14,916 nt of DNA from Firmicutes bacterium UBA6418 (lineage in GTDB: Bacteria > Bacillota > Clostridia > Peptostreptococcales > Anaerovoracaceae): positions 1,987 to 16,902 of the forward strand of contig DJPG01000048.1 of NCBI GenBank assembly GCA_002439735.1, in the 5' to 3' direction. Within the stretch, counting starts at the first letter, position 1. Each line of letters starts with the position of its first letter. Positions 6,611-14,452 of this stretch are shown piece after piece. A model generated the notes under the pieces. The model was not told where the DNA came from and did not search any database. It saw only the letters and a list, made by a program, of their open reading frames with translations. A program made the translations under genes and the position numbers.

Positions 6611-7462
6611 ATGAATTCAAAACATAAATGGAAAGAAACACTAAATGAATGCCGCAAGAACAGGAATTTCATGATTGGATTTTTCATCTTATTCAGTGTG
6701 ATTCTGGTAGCGTTGCTTGCGGATGTTATTTCCCCTTACGGGTATGCGCAGCAAGATGCTGGACCTCGCTTTCAGGCACCTTGCGCAGCGTATATTTTTG
6801 GAACCGATGATTTAGGTCGCGATATGCTGTCCAGAGTGATTTACGGTTCTAGAATTGCGCTTTGGGTTGCGTTTTTAGGCGCGGCTATTCAGCTTGCGAT
6901 TGGTGTTGTTGTCGGTCTGGCGTGCGGATTTTTCGGCAAATGGGTTGATCGGCTGCTGTCCTTTTTGACCGACCTTACCTGGTGTATTCCGGGAACGATT
7001 CTGGCGCTGGCAGTTGTAACGATCATCGGCAAGGGACTGACCAACACGATTATCGCAATTTCGCTGGTAGCTTGGGCAGGTTACGCACGTACCGTCCGAG
7101 CAAAAACTATGTCTTTGCGGAACATGGCGTTCGTTGAGACCGGTAAAGCGTTTGGAGAAAGCAATACAGCACTGATGTTCCGTTACATCCTGCCGAACAT
7201 TGTACCGTCTCTGATCGTTATGGTTTCCCTGAACCTGCCGGGAACAATCATGTCCACGACGACCTTATCCTTCTTAGGACTCGGATCACAACCGCCGTCG
7301 CCGGACTGGGGACTCGCAATTTCCTCGGGAATCGGCTACATTTCCAGGGCGTGGTGGCTCAGTCTGTTCCCTGGCTTGGCGTTGGTCTACACAACCTTTG
7401 GTTTTAACTTGCTCGGGGAGGGACTGCGAGACCTGCTCGACCCGCATATGAAATCACAGTAG
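6611..7462 (+). CDS. dppC: Peptide ABC transporter permease, DppC-type
   Basis: 283-residue second permease subunit. It has the hydrophilic N-terminal stretch and first helix typical of DppC/OppC (NRNFMIGFFILFSVILVALLA... region), then the conserved FGTDDLGRDMLSRVIYGSR segment before the core helices. The EAA loop is around residues 170-195 (VETGKAFGES at about 175-184, followed by RYILPNIVPSLIV). I start at ATG 6611 because GGAGGTGA (6595-6602) lies 8 nt upstream. An in-frame GTG at 6593 is inside that ribosome site and inside dppB. The 1-nt gap to dppB implies translational coupling and equal amounts of the two permeases. It forms the transmembrane heterodimer with DppB. Confidence 0.92.
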   Translation: MNSKHKWKETLNECRKNRNFMIGFFILFSVILVALLADVISPYGYAQQDAGPRFQAPCAAYIFGTDDLGRDMLSRVIYGSRIALWVAFLGAAIQLAIGVVVGLACGFFGKWVDRLLSFLTDLTWCIPGTILALAVVTIIGKGLTNTIIAISLVAWAGYARTVRAKTMSLRNMAFVETGKAFGESNTALMFRYILPNIVPSLIVMVSLNLPGTIMSTTTLSFLGLGSQPPSPDWGLAISSGIGYISRAWWLSLFPGLALVYTTFGFNLLGEGLRDLLDPHMKSQ

Positions 7463-7476
7463 GAAGGAGAATGGAC

Positions 7477-8451
7477 ATGAATGAAGACTTACTGAGACTG
7501 GACGATCTTTCCATTCAATACAAAGTGAAAGATGGCTACCTATCTGCTGTGAATAACGTAAGCTGTACCATCCATAAAGGAGAGGTTTTTGCGCTTGTCG
7601 GGGAGTCCGGGTGCGGCAAATCAACGATTGCGCATAGCATCATGAAATTGCTTCCAGGCAACAATGCACAGATCAGTGGAAAGATTGACTTCAAAGGGAA
7701 GAATCTCCTGGAATTTGACGAAGCGGAAATTGAGAAAATCAGGGGCAAAGAGATCGGCATGATCTTCCAAAACCCGTTGGATTCGCTCAATCCGGTATAT
7801 ACCGTAGGCGCGCAGGTGGCGGAGGCGATCGAGTTGGATCACGTCAGCCGCGAGGATGCCTGGAAAAAGGTCGTAGAGCTTTTTAAGAGTGTGAAGATGC
7901 CGGACGCGGAAGAGCGGGCGCATAGCTTCCCACATGAGCTTTCCGGCGGTATGCGGCAGCGCGTGATGATCGCGATGATGATTTCCAGAAATCCGGAACT
8001 TCTGATCGCCGATGAACCGACCACCGCGCTGGACGTTACGATTGAGGCACAGATTCTGGAAATTATGTGCGACTTGAAGAAGCAATATAATACAGCAATC
8101 CTGCTCATCACGCATAACTTTGGTCTTGTTGCGGAAATCGCAGATCGCATTGGTATCATGTATGCCGGGGAACTGGTGGAAACCGGAGATGTATATGAGA
8201 TCTTTGAAAATCCGAAGCATCCATATACGAAGCTCCTGATGCAGGCATTGCCACGCAAAACAAAAGCAGAGGGCAGATTGAAGACGATTCCGGGTTCTGT
8301 TCCAAGAATTACCGAAAAGAAAGACGAATGCAGATTCTCGAACCGCTGTCCTTACGCGGAAGAAATCTGCCGCACACAGGCACCGCCGGAGGTACAGGTG
8401 GCAGACGACCATATGTGCCGCTGCCATCTCTTAAGAAAGGAAGTGAAGTAA
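7477..8451 (+). CDS. dppD: Peptide ABC transporter ATP-binding protein, DppD-type
   Basis: About 324-residue ATPase. Walker A GESGCGKS begins at residue 42, the ABC signature LSGGMRQR at 155, and Walker B LLIADEPTT has D179-E180. The C-terminal extension specific to oligopeptide ATPases is present, with cysteines in CRFSNRCPYAEEIC and a later CRC. Homologous DppD/OppD proteins are known to carry a 4Fe-4S cluster at such a cysteine set, so a cluster is possible here. Two start codons are close together: ATG 7471 lies 1 nt from the AAGGAG site, too close, whereas ATG 7477 has a 7-nt spacer and is preferred. It works with DppF as the nucleotide-binding pair and lies 14 nt after dppC. Confidence 0.92.
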   Translation: MNEDLLRLDDLSIQYKVKDGYLSAVNNVSCTIHKGEVFALVGESGCGKSTIAHSIMKLLPGNNAQISGKIDFKGKNLLEFDEAEIEKIRGKEIGMIFQNPLDSLNPVYTVGAQVAEAIELDHVSREDAWKKVVELFKSVKMPDAEERAHSFPHELSGGMRQRVMIAMMISRNPELLIADEPTTALDVTIEAQILEIMCDLKKQYNTAILLITHNFGLVAEIADRIGIMYAGELVETGDVYEIFENPKHPYTKLLMQALPRKTKAEGRLKTIPGSVPRITEKKDECRFSNRCPYAEEICRTQAPPEVQVADDHMCRCHLLRKEVK

Positions 8452-8452
8452 T

Positions 8453-9430
8453 ATGGAGCAGGAGGCAATGATTCGCCTGGAAGGCTTAAAAAAATACTTC
8501 ACCATTACCAAAGGGCTGGTGAAAAGAAATACAACCTATGTAAAAGCCGTAGATGATATTTCTCTGGAGATTCAAAAAGGTGAAATTGTCGGGCTGGTCG
8601 GTGAATCCGGAAGCGGCAAGACCACCTTGGCGCGTGTTGTCCTCAGCCTTACACAAAAGACGGCCGGAAAAATCACCATTAACGGAGTCGACCTGGACAC
8701 AGCATCCGCGCGGGATATGAAACGGCTGCGGGAAGAAATCGCCGTAGTCTTTCAGGATCCGGCATCCAACCTGAATCCGCGGCAGACGGTGGAAAGCTCC
8801 ATCATGCGGCCGATGATCATTCATGGCGTGCCAAAAGAAGAAGCAAAGAAAAAGGCCAGAGAAGTGCTGGATATGGTAAAGATGGATGTACGTTATCTGG
8901 ACAGCTATCCGCACCAGCTTTCCGGCGGTCAGCTGCAGAGAATCGCCATCGCGCGAGCGTTGGCACTGAATCCGAAGATCATGATCCTGGATGAACCAAC
9001 CAGTGCCCTCGATGTCTCGGTGCAGGCGCAAATTCTTAATCTGCTGCTTGATCTGCAGGAAAAACTGGGGCTTACCTACCTTGTCATCACGCACGATCTG
9101 AACGTCATTAAATACATCAGTGATAAGATTGCGGTGATGTACCTGGGACGCCTGGTAGAATTCGGACCGACATCCGAGATTGAACATAACGCGAAGCATC
9201 CCTACACCAAAGGCTTGTTGGACGCAGCTCCGATCTTGGATCCGAGGATGCGAGGACGCAAAAAAGAGATTATGGGCGGAGATCCCGGCAGCCTGATTAA
9301 GATAGGAGCGGGATGCCGCTTTGTAGATCGGTGCAAGTACGCGACAGAAGAGTGCAGGACGGCTATGCCGGAAGATACAAAAGTAGCAGAAGGTCATCAG
9401 GTTTCTTGCTTCCATCCACTTGGAGGCTGA
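8453..9430 (+). CDS. dppF: Peptide ABC transporter ATP-binding protein, DppF-type
   Basis: 325-residue partner ATPase. Walker A GESGSGKT starts at residue 50, the signature LSGGQLQR at 156, and Walker B MILDEPTSALDVS has D180-E181; the H-loop histidine is in VITHDLNVI. It carries the DppF/OppF C-terminal extension with CRFVDRCKYATEEC and a final cysteine near the end. Its start ATG overlaps no coding sequence but is only 1 nt after the dppD stop; AAAGGAAG (8436-8443) gives a 9-nt spacer. A second in-frame ATG at 8468 has AGGAGG only 2 nt away, too close to be the main start. Confidence 0.93.
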   Translation: MEQEAMIRLEGLKKYFTITKGLVKRNTTYVKAVDDISLEIQKGEIVGLVGESGSGKTTLARVVLSLTQKTAGKITINGVDLDTASARDMKRLREEIAVVFQDPASNLNPRQTVESSIMRPMIIHGVPKEEAKKKAREVLDMVKMDVRYLDSYPHQLSGGQLQRIAIARALALNPKIMILDEPTSALDVSVQAQILNLLLDLQEKLGLTYLVITHDLNVIKYISDKIAVMYLGRLVEFGPTSEIEHNAKHPYTKGLLDAAPILDPRMRGRKKEIMGGDPGSLIKIGAGCRFVDRCKYATEECRTAMPEDTKVAEGHQVSCFHPLGG

Positions 9431-9446
9431 ACATAAATGCTAAAGC

Positions 9447-9461
9447 GGCAGAATATCTGCC
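9447..9461 (+). other. Small intercistronic hairpin between dppF and dppA
   Basis: GGCAGA (9447-9452), a 3-nt ATA loop and TCTGCC (9456-9461) form a perfect 6-bp stem in the 58-nt gap before the binding-protein gene. No T-tract follows. Such hairpins often protect the downstream message, which would suit a binding protein needed in excess over the transporter, but this role is inferred. Confidence 0.4.
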
Positions 9462-9488
9462 ATGCACATCAAAGTTAAGGAGGAAAAT

Positions 9489-11045
9489 ATGAAAAAGAAG
9501 TTATTAGTGCTGAGCTTGGTTTTTGTGATGGTGTTCAGCATGGCTGCTTGTGGCAGCAATGACACAAACGATGGCGCAAAAACAAGCCTTGTCATCCATG
9601 ACAGCGAATGGTATGGCTTGGATGTGTATCAGTTGGATTCAACGGCTGGCGCACAGGGACTTAACTCCAGTTCCCTTTTCCAGTGGAATCCGGAAACAAA
9701 CACGGTAGAGGATAAGGTATGCACGAACTGGCAGGTCAGCGAAGACGGAAAAACGGCTACTTTTGATGTTCCGGAAGGCATGAAGTATTCCACCGGAGAA
9801 CAGGTAGAACCGGAAGATGTAGTCGCTTCTTTGCAGCATGGCTTAGATGTCAGCCCTTATTCAGATGGTTACAGTAACATTGAATCCATGGAAATCGACG
9901 GAAGAACCGTAACGCTCCATCTGAGCGAATTCCGTTCCGATATGCAATATTATCTGTGCGCCGGTTTTGTTGTAGTCATTGATAAAGATGAGTTAGATAC
10001 GATGAGCAATGACGAGCTGATGTGGGGATGCCACCCTTACGGCATGTACGCACTGGCAGAAGACGGATACGTTTCCGGCTCTGAGGTAAAACTCGTAAGA
10101 AATGATGGCTTTACAACGTCAAATCCGCTGGTTGAGAACAAAGGCCCGGGAAAATTTGAGAATATCTCGGTTCGCTTCAATGTAGAAGAATTCACACAGA
10201 CGGAAGAATTAAAGAGCGGTACCGCAGACATGATCATGTCAATCTCCAGCGACCAGAAACTGGAACTGGAAAACCAGGATACTGTAAAATTGGAAGATAC
10301 GACATACCCGAACATTACATATTTTGAGATGAATACCGATTCTCCGGTATTTGCGGATATTAATGTACGAAAAGCACTGGCGCTTGCCATCAATCGTGAA
10401 GAATTAGCTGAGATTAACGATGGTATGATTGCACCGGCATATTCTATGATTTATGATTCCGTACAGAATTTCTCGCCAACGGCCAAGGAATGGTTTGAAA
10501 AGAATCTGGCAAACAATCCGGAAGAGTCCAAGAAGCTTCTCGAAGCTGCAGGCTGGAAAGATACGGACGGCGACGGCATCCGCGAAAAGGACGGAAAGAA
10601 GCTGCAATTTACATGGTATGCTTGGACAGACGCGACCAGAACTCCGGAAAAAATGGCGGAACAGCTGAAGGCTGTCGGATTCGATATGCAGATCGAAGCG
10701 ATTGACTGGAACTATGTTTATGAAAATATCAGTGCAGATGATTACGATGCGGGTATCGAATGGCTGTCTTGGGCAGAACCGATGCTGGTTCTCAATTGTT
10801 GCTACTACGATAAAAATGCCCCTGGAAACACGGAAGCATATAAAGCTAAGGTGGAGAAGGCAGCACACGAAGTTGACACCGACAAGAGAACCGAAATGGT
10901 AGGGGATATTCAAATGGATATCTTTAAGAACGTCAACATGATTCCGATGTACGCAGAATTAAGCTTTACAGCGATTAACAGTGAACTGAAAGGCTTTAAT
11001 GTACTGGCAGACGGATCTGCAACCTGGAACGACCTTTCTTACTAA
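9489..11045 (+). CDS. dppA: Peptide-binding lipoprotein, family 5 extracellular solute-binding protein
   Basis: 518-residue lipoprotein that should capture peptide outside the membrane and deliver it to DppBCDF. The N-terminus has a KKK-hydrophobic signal and lipobox MAAC with lipidated Cys21, followed by a short Ser/Asn/Asp-rich linker. Family 5 hallmarks include the VEPEDVVASLQHGLD segment, DINVRKALALAINREEL, the calcium-loop-like DTDGDGIREKDGKKLQF, and a region near residue 420 that lines the ligand pocket in DppA. There the sequence reads EWLSWAEP (424-431) where classical dipeptide-binding proteins have a GW..D..DPD segment, so the ligand may differ. The start is ATG 9489, with AAGGAGG just upstream; an in-frame ATG at 9462 lacks a ribosome site and would put charged residues before the signal. 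The binding protein comes last of the transporter genes. Confidence 0.92.
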   Translation: MKKKLLVLSLVFVMVFSMAACGSNDTNDGAKTSLVIHDSEWYGLDVYQLDSTAGAQGLNSSSLFQWNPETNTVEDKVCTNWQVSEDGKTATFDVPEGMKYSTGEQVEPEDVVASLQHGLDVSPYSDGYSNIESMEIDGRTVTLHLSEFRSDMQYYLCAGFVVVIDKDELDTMSNDELMWGCHPYGMYALAEDGYVSGSEVKLVRNDGFTTSNPLVENKGPGKFENISVRFNVEEFTQTEELKSGTADMIMSISSDQKLELENQDTVKLEDTTYPNITYFEMNTDSPVFADINVRKALALAINREELAEINDGMIAPAYSMIYDSVQNFSPTAKEWFEKNLANNPEESKKLLEAAGWKDTDGDGIREKDGKKLQFTWYAWTDATRTPEKMAEQLKAVGFDMQIEAIDWNYVYENISADDYDAGIEWLSWAEPMLVLNCCYYDKNAPGNTEAYKAKVEKAAHEVDTDKRTEMVGDIQMDIFKNVNMIPMYAELSFTAINSELKGFNVLADGSATWNDLSY

Positions 11046-11095
11046 ATCGGCAGAACGAATAAAATAAAACGAAAGAATCGGAAAAAAAGATAATT

Positions 11096-12121
11096 ATGGG
11101 ATTACCGAAAGACTGTAAAATAGAACTGAAGAATAAGTATGAAAAAGGGAAACGAAACCTGATCACGGATGTACCGGGTGTGAGGGTCGGTCATGTCACC
11201 GTTGAGGATGACGTGCGCGACATCCATACGGGTGTTACGGCTGTCTTTCCGCATTCCGGAAATCTTTATCGGGAAAAGGTTTCGGCAGCGGTTTCTGTGA
11301 TCAACGGATTTGGTAAAAGTACCGGGCTGATTCAGATTGAAGAACTCGGAAATATCGAGACCCCGGTTCTTATGACCAACACCTTCGGTGTGGGGACTGC
11401 ACTGAATGCGCTGACCCGTTACATGCTGGAACAAAACGAAGACATCGGTGTGACTACTTGCACCGTGAACGGCGTGGTAACAGAATGTAACGATGGAGAG
11501 CTGAACGATATCCGCGGGATGCATCTTACGGAAGCCGATGTTCGGCTTGCCTTGGAGACGGCTGCGGCGGAATTTGAAGAGGGCGCGGTCGGCGGTGGAA
11601 CCGGCATGATCTGCATGGGCATGAAAGGCGGAATCGGTTCGGCCTCCAGAGTGGTCGAATTCGATGGAAAGCATTTTACCATCGGAGCCATCGTAATGTC
11701 GAACTTCGGTGTCTTTGGCAATCTGCGCATCGACGGAAAGCGGATCGGGACGGAACTCAGGAGAGCATCCGAACCGGAAAAAGGTTCCATCATTATGCTG
11801 ATCGGAACCGATCTTCCGCTGAGTGATCGTCAGCTGAAGCGCATGGCTAAACGCTCTACAGTAAGTTTGGGAAGACTTGGGTCATATTTGGGAACCGGAA
11901 GCGGGGATATCGCGATCGCGTTTTCAAATGGGAACAGGATTCCGCATTACAGCGAGCAGAAGATTCTCCCGGCGTCTTATCTGCATGAAGACAAAATGGA
12001 TACGATCTTTGAAGCAACCGCGGAAACGGTGGAAGAGGCGATTGCCAGCGCCCTGTACCACGCGGATACCATGACCGGTATCCGTGGGAAGACCGTACAC
12101 GGATTAACAGACTATTTATAA
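11096..12121 (+). CDS. dmpA: P1-family self-cleaving aminopeptidase (DmpA/BapA type)
   Basis: 341-residue N-terminal-nucleophile hydrolase of the DmpA (L-aminopeptidase/D-Ala-esterase) and BapA (beta-peptidyl aminopeptidase) family. Visible family segments are NLITDVPGVRVGH (21-33), NGFGKSTGL, GGGTGMICMGMKGGIG (from 166), SNFG (Asn203, equivalent to the family's active-site Asn) and GSIIMLIGTDLPLS. The family precursor cuts itself before a serine in that last block, so Gly230-Ser231 should be the cleavage site, giving an alpha chain of 230 and a beta chain of 111 residues with Ser231 as the nucleophile. There is no signal peptide, so it is cytoplasmic and downstream of the importer. Members cleave N-terminal residues from unusual peptides, including beta-amino-acyl and D-Ala derivatives. 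The start at ATG 11096 has only a poor purine-rich ribosome site (GAAAAAAAGA), 50 nt after dppA. It is the last gene of the operon. Confidence 0.93.
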   Translation: MGLPKDCKIELKNKYEKGKRNLITDVPGVRVGHVTVEDDVRDIHTGVTAVFPHSGNLYREKVSAAVSVINGFGKSTGLIQIEELGNIETPVLMTNTFGVGTALNALTRYMLEQNEDIGVTTCTVNGVVTECNDGELNDIRGMHLTEADVRLALETAAAEFEEGAVGGGTGMICMGMKGGIGSASRVVEFDGKHFTIGAIVMSNFGVFGNLRIDGKRIGTELRRASEPEKGSIIMLIGTDLPLSDRQLKRMAKRSTVSLGRLGSYLGTGSGDIAIAFSNGNRIPHYSEQKILPASYLHEDKMDTIFEATAETVEEAIASALYHADTMTGIRGKTVHGLTDYL

Positions 12122-12135
12122 GAAAAAGCATGTTT

Positions 12136-12168
12136 AAGAGCTGCCACCTTTTTACGATGGCAGCTCTT
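12136..12168 (+). terminator. Strong hairpin ending the peptide operon
   Basis: AAGAGCTGCCA (12136-12146) and TGGCAGCTCTT (12158-12168) form a perfect 11-bp stem with an 11-nt loop, 14 nt after the dmpA stop. The run of T after the stem is short (TT of the stem plus one T), so termination may be partial, or the hairpin may also act as a 3' stabiliser. It separates the operon from regulator 2. Confidence 0.6.
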
Positions 12169-12233
12169 TCAGCACCTGGACGAAGCAGAAATGTGTGATC
12201 CTGCCGTTAGCAATGTATGAAAGAAACACGACA

Positions 12234-12310
12234 ACCGATATCCCAACTGACCGATAAAACAGGTTATAAAAAAAGGATGCAATCGGATGAAATAAAATTG
12301 AAACCTGTTT
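12234..12310 (+). repeat. Direct and inverted repeats in the upstream region of regulator 2
   Basis: ACCGATA occurs at 12234-12240 and 12250-12256 (16-bp period), with the reverse form ATCGG at 12282-12286. AAACAGGTT (12257-12265) is mirrored exactly by AACCTGTTT (12302-12310), 45 bp apart, with the right arm overlapping the predicted promoter of regulator 2. Such paired sites could bind a dimer and loop the DNA, for example for autoregulation. The rest of the 255-bp spacer (12122-12376) is AT-rich and holds no gene that I can support. Confidence 0.45.
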
Positions 12311-12325
12311 GTGTTTTGTTAAAAT
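12298..12325 (+). promoter_or_regulatory. Probable sigma-A promoter of regulator 2
   Basis: TTGAAA (12298-12303) and TAAAAT (12320-12325) are each 5 of 6 to consensus and 16 nt apart. The start of transcription would be near 12332, about 45 nt before ATG 12377. The right arm of the inverted repeat falls in the spacer, suggesting possible repression or autoregulation. No -24/-12 element was seen here. Confidence 0.5.
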
Positions 12326-12376
12326 TGTGCCGCAACTAAGATTTTTTTCTAAATTGAAAAAACACGAAGAAAGAAT

Positions 12377-14413
12377 ATGAAAAAGATTGAAATCGTATAT
12401 CGCAATGAGCAGAATGAGCCATCGATTCATGGACTGAACCATATTGTAGAGGACATTTTCAGCGGATATGCAAAGGTAGAGGTTTGCTACGCGAATCAGC
12501 TTACGGATGCGTCAAGACTGGATGCGGATGTTTACCTGATCATTGACCGAAAACTGCTTCCGATTTTGTGGAAACACACCGATGAATTGAAAAATGTAGT
12601 TATGATGGAGCGAAGTATCAGCAAAGATAAATTAAAGGAAGTCCTTGCGATCCCGAGAAACAGCCGTGTGCTGGTCGTGAACGATACCGAAGAAAATGCA
12701 GAAGAGATGACCTATATGCTGTATGAGCTTGGAATCGGGCATCTGGAACTGATCCCTTATGCCCCGACACAGCCGGACGCAGACAGGAATATCATCTATG
12801 CTATTACTCCAGACGAAGTACCCTATGTGCCTGCCTACATTCAAAAGGTTATCAATACCGGGTATCGCATGCTCAGTTTTGACGCAATCTCCAAAATTGC
12901 AGAGGGTCTGGCTTTGGAACCGCAGGAGGAGTGGAAAGTGGCTGAAAAAATGATCGCATACAGTGACAGCGTAGTCACGCCGATGCGAGAGTTTCAGACA
13001 AGTTATCTGGAAGGATTTCTTAAGAGCCAGATGCTGAACACCTATGTCAGCGACTCTGCATCCGCAATTTTGCTTGCGGACAAAGAAGGGCGGTTGCTGT
13101 ACTGCAATCATAAGGCACGACAAATTTTTGGAGAAAAAATCAGTGGGAGTCGGGTGAACGCATCGGACTTAGATCCTCAATTGGGAAAGCTGCTGGGTAA
13201 AAATGAATTTTTTCAGCAATTACTTACTATCGATCGGCATAACTTTATGGTTGACAAATATCAACTGAGGATCGGCGATGTCAAAGTTGGCTTCTACGTT
13301 GTCCTAAAAGATGAAACGGAAATTACGGCGATCGAACGCAACTTGAACAAAAAACTGGTTGAAAAAGGGCTCTTCGCGAAATATACGTTTCATGATATCA
13401 AACGCAAATCTTCGGTTATGGAAACCTGTATTGATCACGCAAAGGCAGCGGCAGAAACCGAATATACGGTGTTCATTACCGGAGAAAGCGGAACCGGAAA
13501 GGAACTGCTCGCACAGGCCATTCATAACGATTCCCAGCGCAAAAATCATTCCTTTGTCGGTGTAAACTGTGCGGCGATACCGGAAAATCTGTTGGAATCC
13601 GAGCTTTTCGGCTATGTTGGCGGAGCCTTTACCGGGGCGGATAAAAACGGAAAAATCGGCTATTTTGAACGAGCAAATCACGGCACGATTTTTTTAGATG
13701 AAATCGGCGATGTTTCACCGGCCATGCAGGCAAAGCTGCTGCGTGTGATTCAAGAACGCCAGATTATGCGTGTCGGTAGCGATCGTGTGATCGATTTAGA
13801 TGTGCGAATCATTGCGGCAACCAATAAGAATCTGCTGGAGGCTGTTGAAAAAGGAACCTTTCGCAAAGACCTGTACTATCGTCTGAATGTTTTACAGATT
13901 AAAGTACCGCCGCTGCGGGCGCGAAAAGAAGACATCTTTGTTCTTTTGAGCTACTTCTTGAAAGACGATTACTATCATCTGTCAAAAGAGGAAAAGGAGA
14001 ATTTGAGAAAGTATAAATGGCCGGGCAACATACGGGAACTCGAGAATTGCGCACTTTATTACAAAACACTTCGAAAGCTTCCGGAAACCGTTGAGCAGAC
14101 GGGCATAAGCGACACGGCGACGCTGTATGGGGATCGGCAGAAAAGCATAAAAAGGCAGGTATTGGATCTGCTGAAAGACACAACGGCGGAGGAACAGGGC
14201 ATCGGAAGGCAGGCACTGTACGAGAGTCTGCGGGAAAAGGGAATGAAGGTCAGCGATGTTCGACTGCGAAAAATTTTGGAAGAACTGCAAGAGGCAGAGC
14301 TGATAGCGGTGAACCGGGGGAGACGCGGTACCAGTATTACGATGAAAGGGCGCGCTTATCTGTATCAGAAGGACTTGGATTGGCATGGATCTTGCTCTAT
14401 AGAAGATAAATAA
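12377..14413 (+). CDS. Sigma-54-dependent enhancer-binding transcriptional activator (regulator 2)
   Basis: 678-residue paralogue of regulator 1 with the same layout: unassigned N-terminal region to ~200 (VLVVNDTEENA, YAITPDE), PAS-like region ~220-318, AAA+ domain with Walker A GESGTGKE at 369-376, GAFTGA at 416-421, Walker B D441-E442 and WPGNIRELEN from 548, then a C-terminal winged helix (~591-661). The first 50 residues are 34 of 50 identical to regulator 1, and residues 396-471 are fully identical to its 398-473. The recognition-like helix differs slightly (SDVRLRKILEEL against SGTRLRRLLEEL), which suggests related but distinct binding sites. The last residues, DLDWHGSCSIEDK, form a tail not shared with regulator 1; codons 669-674 are also a -24/-12 promoter. 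The gene is thus fused at the DNA level to the control region of the next permease, its likely target. The ribosome site is weak (GAAGAAAGA). Confidence 0.93.
   Translation: MKKIEIVYRNEQNEPSIHGLNHIVEDIFSGYAKVEVCYANQLTDASRLDADVYLIIDRKLLPILWKHTDELKNVVMMERSISKDKLKEVLAIPRNSRVLVVNDTEENAEEMTYMLYELGIGHLELIPYAPTQPDADRNIIYAITPDEVPYVPAYIQKVINTGYRMLSFDAISKIAEGLALEPQEEWKVAEKMIAYSDSVVTPMREFQTSYLEGFLKSQMLNTYVSDSASAILLADKEGRLLYCNHKARQIFGEKISGSRVNASDLDPQLGKLLGKNEFFQQLLTIDRHNFMVDKYQLRIGDVKVGFYVVLKDETEITAIERNLNKKLVEKGLFAKYTFHDIKRKSSVMETCIDHAKAAAETEYTVFITGESGTGKELLAQAIHNDSQRKNHSFVGVNCAAIPENLLESELFGYVGGAFTGADKNGKIGYFERANHGTIFLDEIGDVSPAMQAKLLRVIQERQIMRVGSDRVIDLDVRIIAATNKNLLEAVEKGTFRKDLYYRLNVLQIKVPPLRARKEDIFVLLSYFLKDDYYHLSKEEKENLRKYKWPGNIRELENCALYYKTLRKLPETVEQTGISDTATLYGDRQKSIKRQVLDLLKDTTAEEQGIGRQALYESLREKGMKVSDVRLRKILEELQEAELIAVNRGRRGTSITMKGRAYLYQKDLDWHGSCSIEDK
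14381..14396 (+). promoter_or_regulatory. Sigma-54 (-24/-12) promoter inside the 3' end of regulator 2
   Basis: TGGCATGGATCTTGCT fits TGGCAC-N5-TTGC(A/T) with a single mismatch; the invariant GG (14382-14383) and GC (14394-14395) are 10 nt apart. Transcription should begin near 14407, about 46 nt before the permease ATG. It shares the TGGCAT box with the promoter at 4095, and both lie directly downstream of a GAFTGA activator gene in the same orientation. Confidence 0.83.
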
Positions 14414-14452
14414 ACTATTTCTGTTTTATGATTTTTAGCACAGGAGGTTAAT

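Noticed and set aside
7621..8427. 268-codon minus-strand open frame
   Set aside because: It is antisense to dppD, whose Walker and signature motifs are unambiguous; no protein-like features were seen.
8486..9415. 309-codon minus-strand open frame
   Set aside because: It lies wholly antisense to dppF, has no ribosome site or recognisable domain, and its Cys/His/Arg-rich composition is that of a reverse-complement shadow.
12159..12175. TGGCAGCTCTTTCAGC as a sigma-54 promoter for regulator 2
   Set aside because: The GC is displaced by one base relative to the required 10-nt spacing and TTGC is absent; the TGGCAG belongs to the terminator-like stem.
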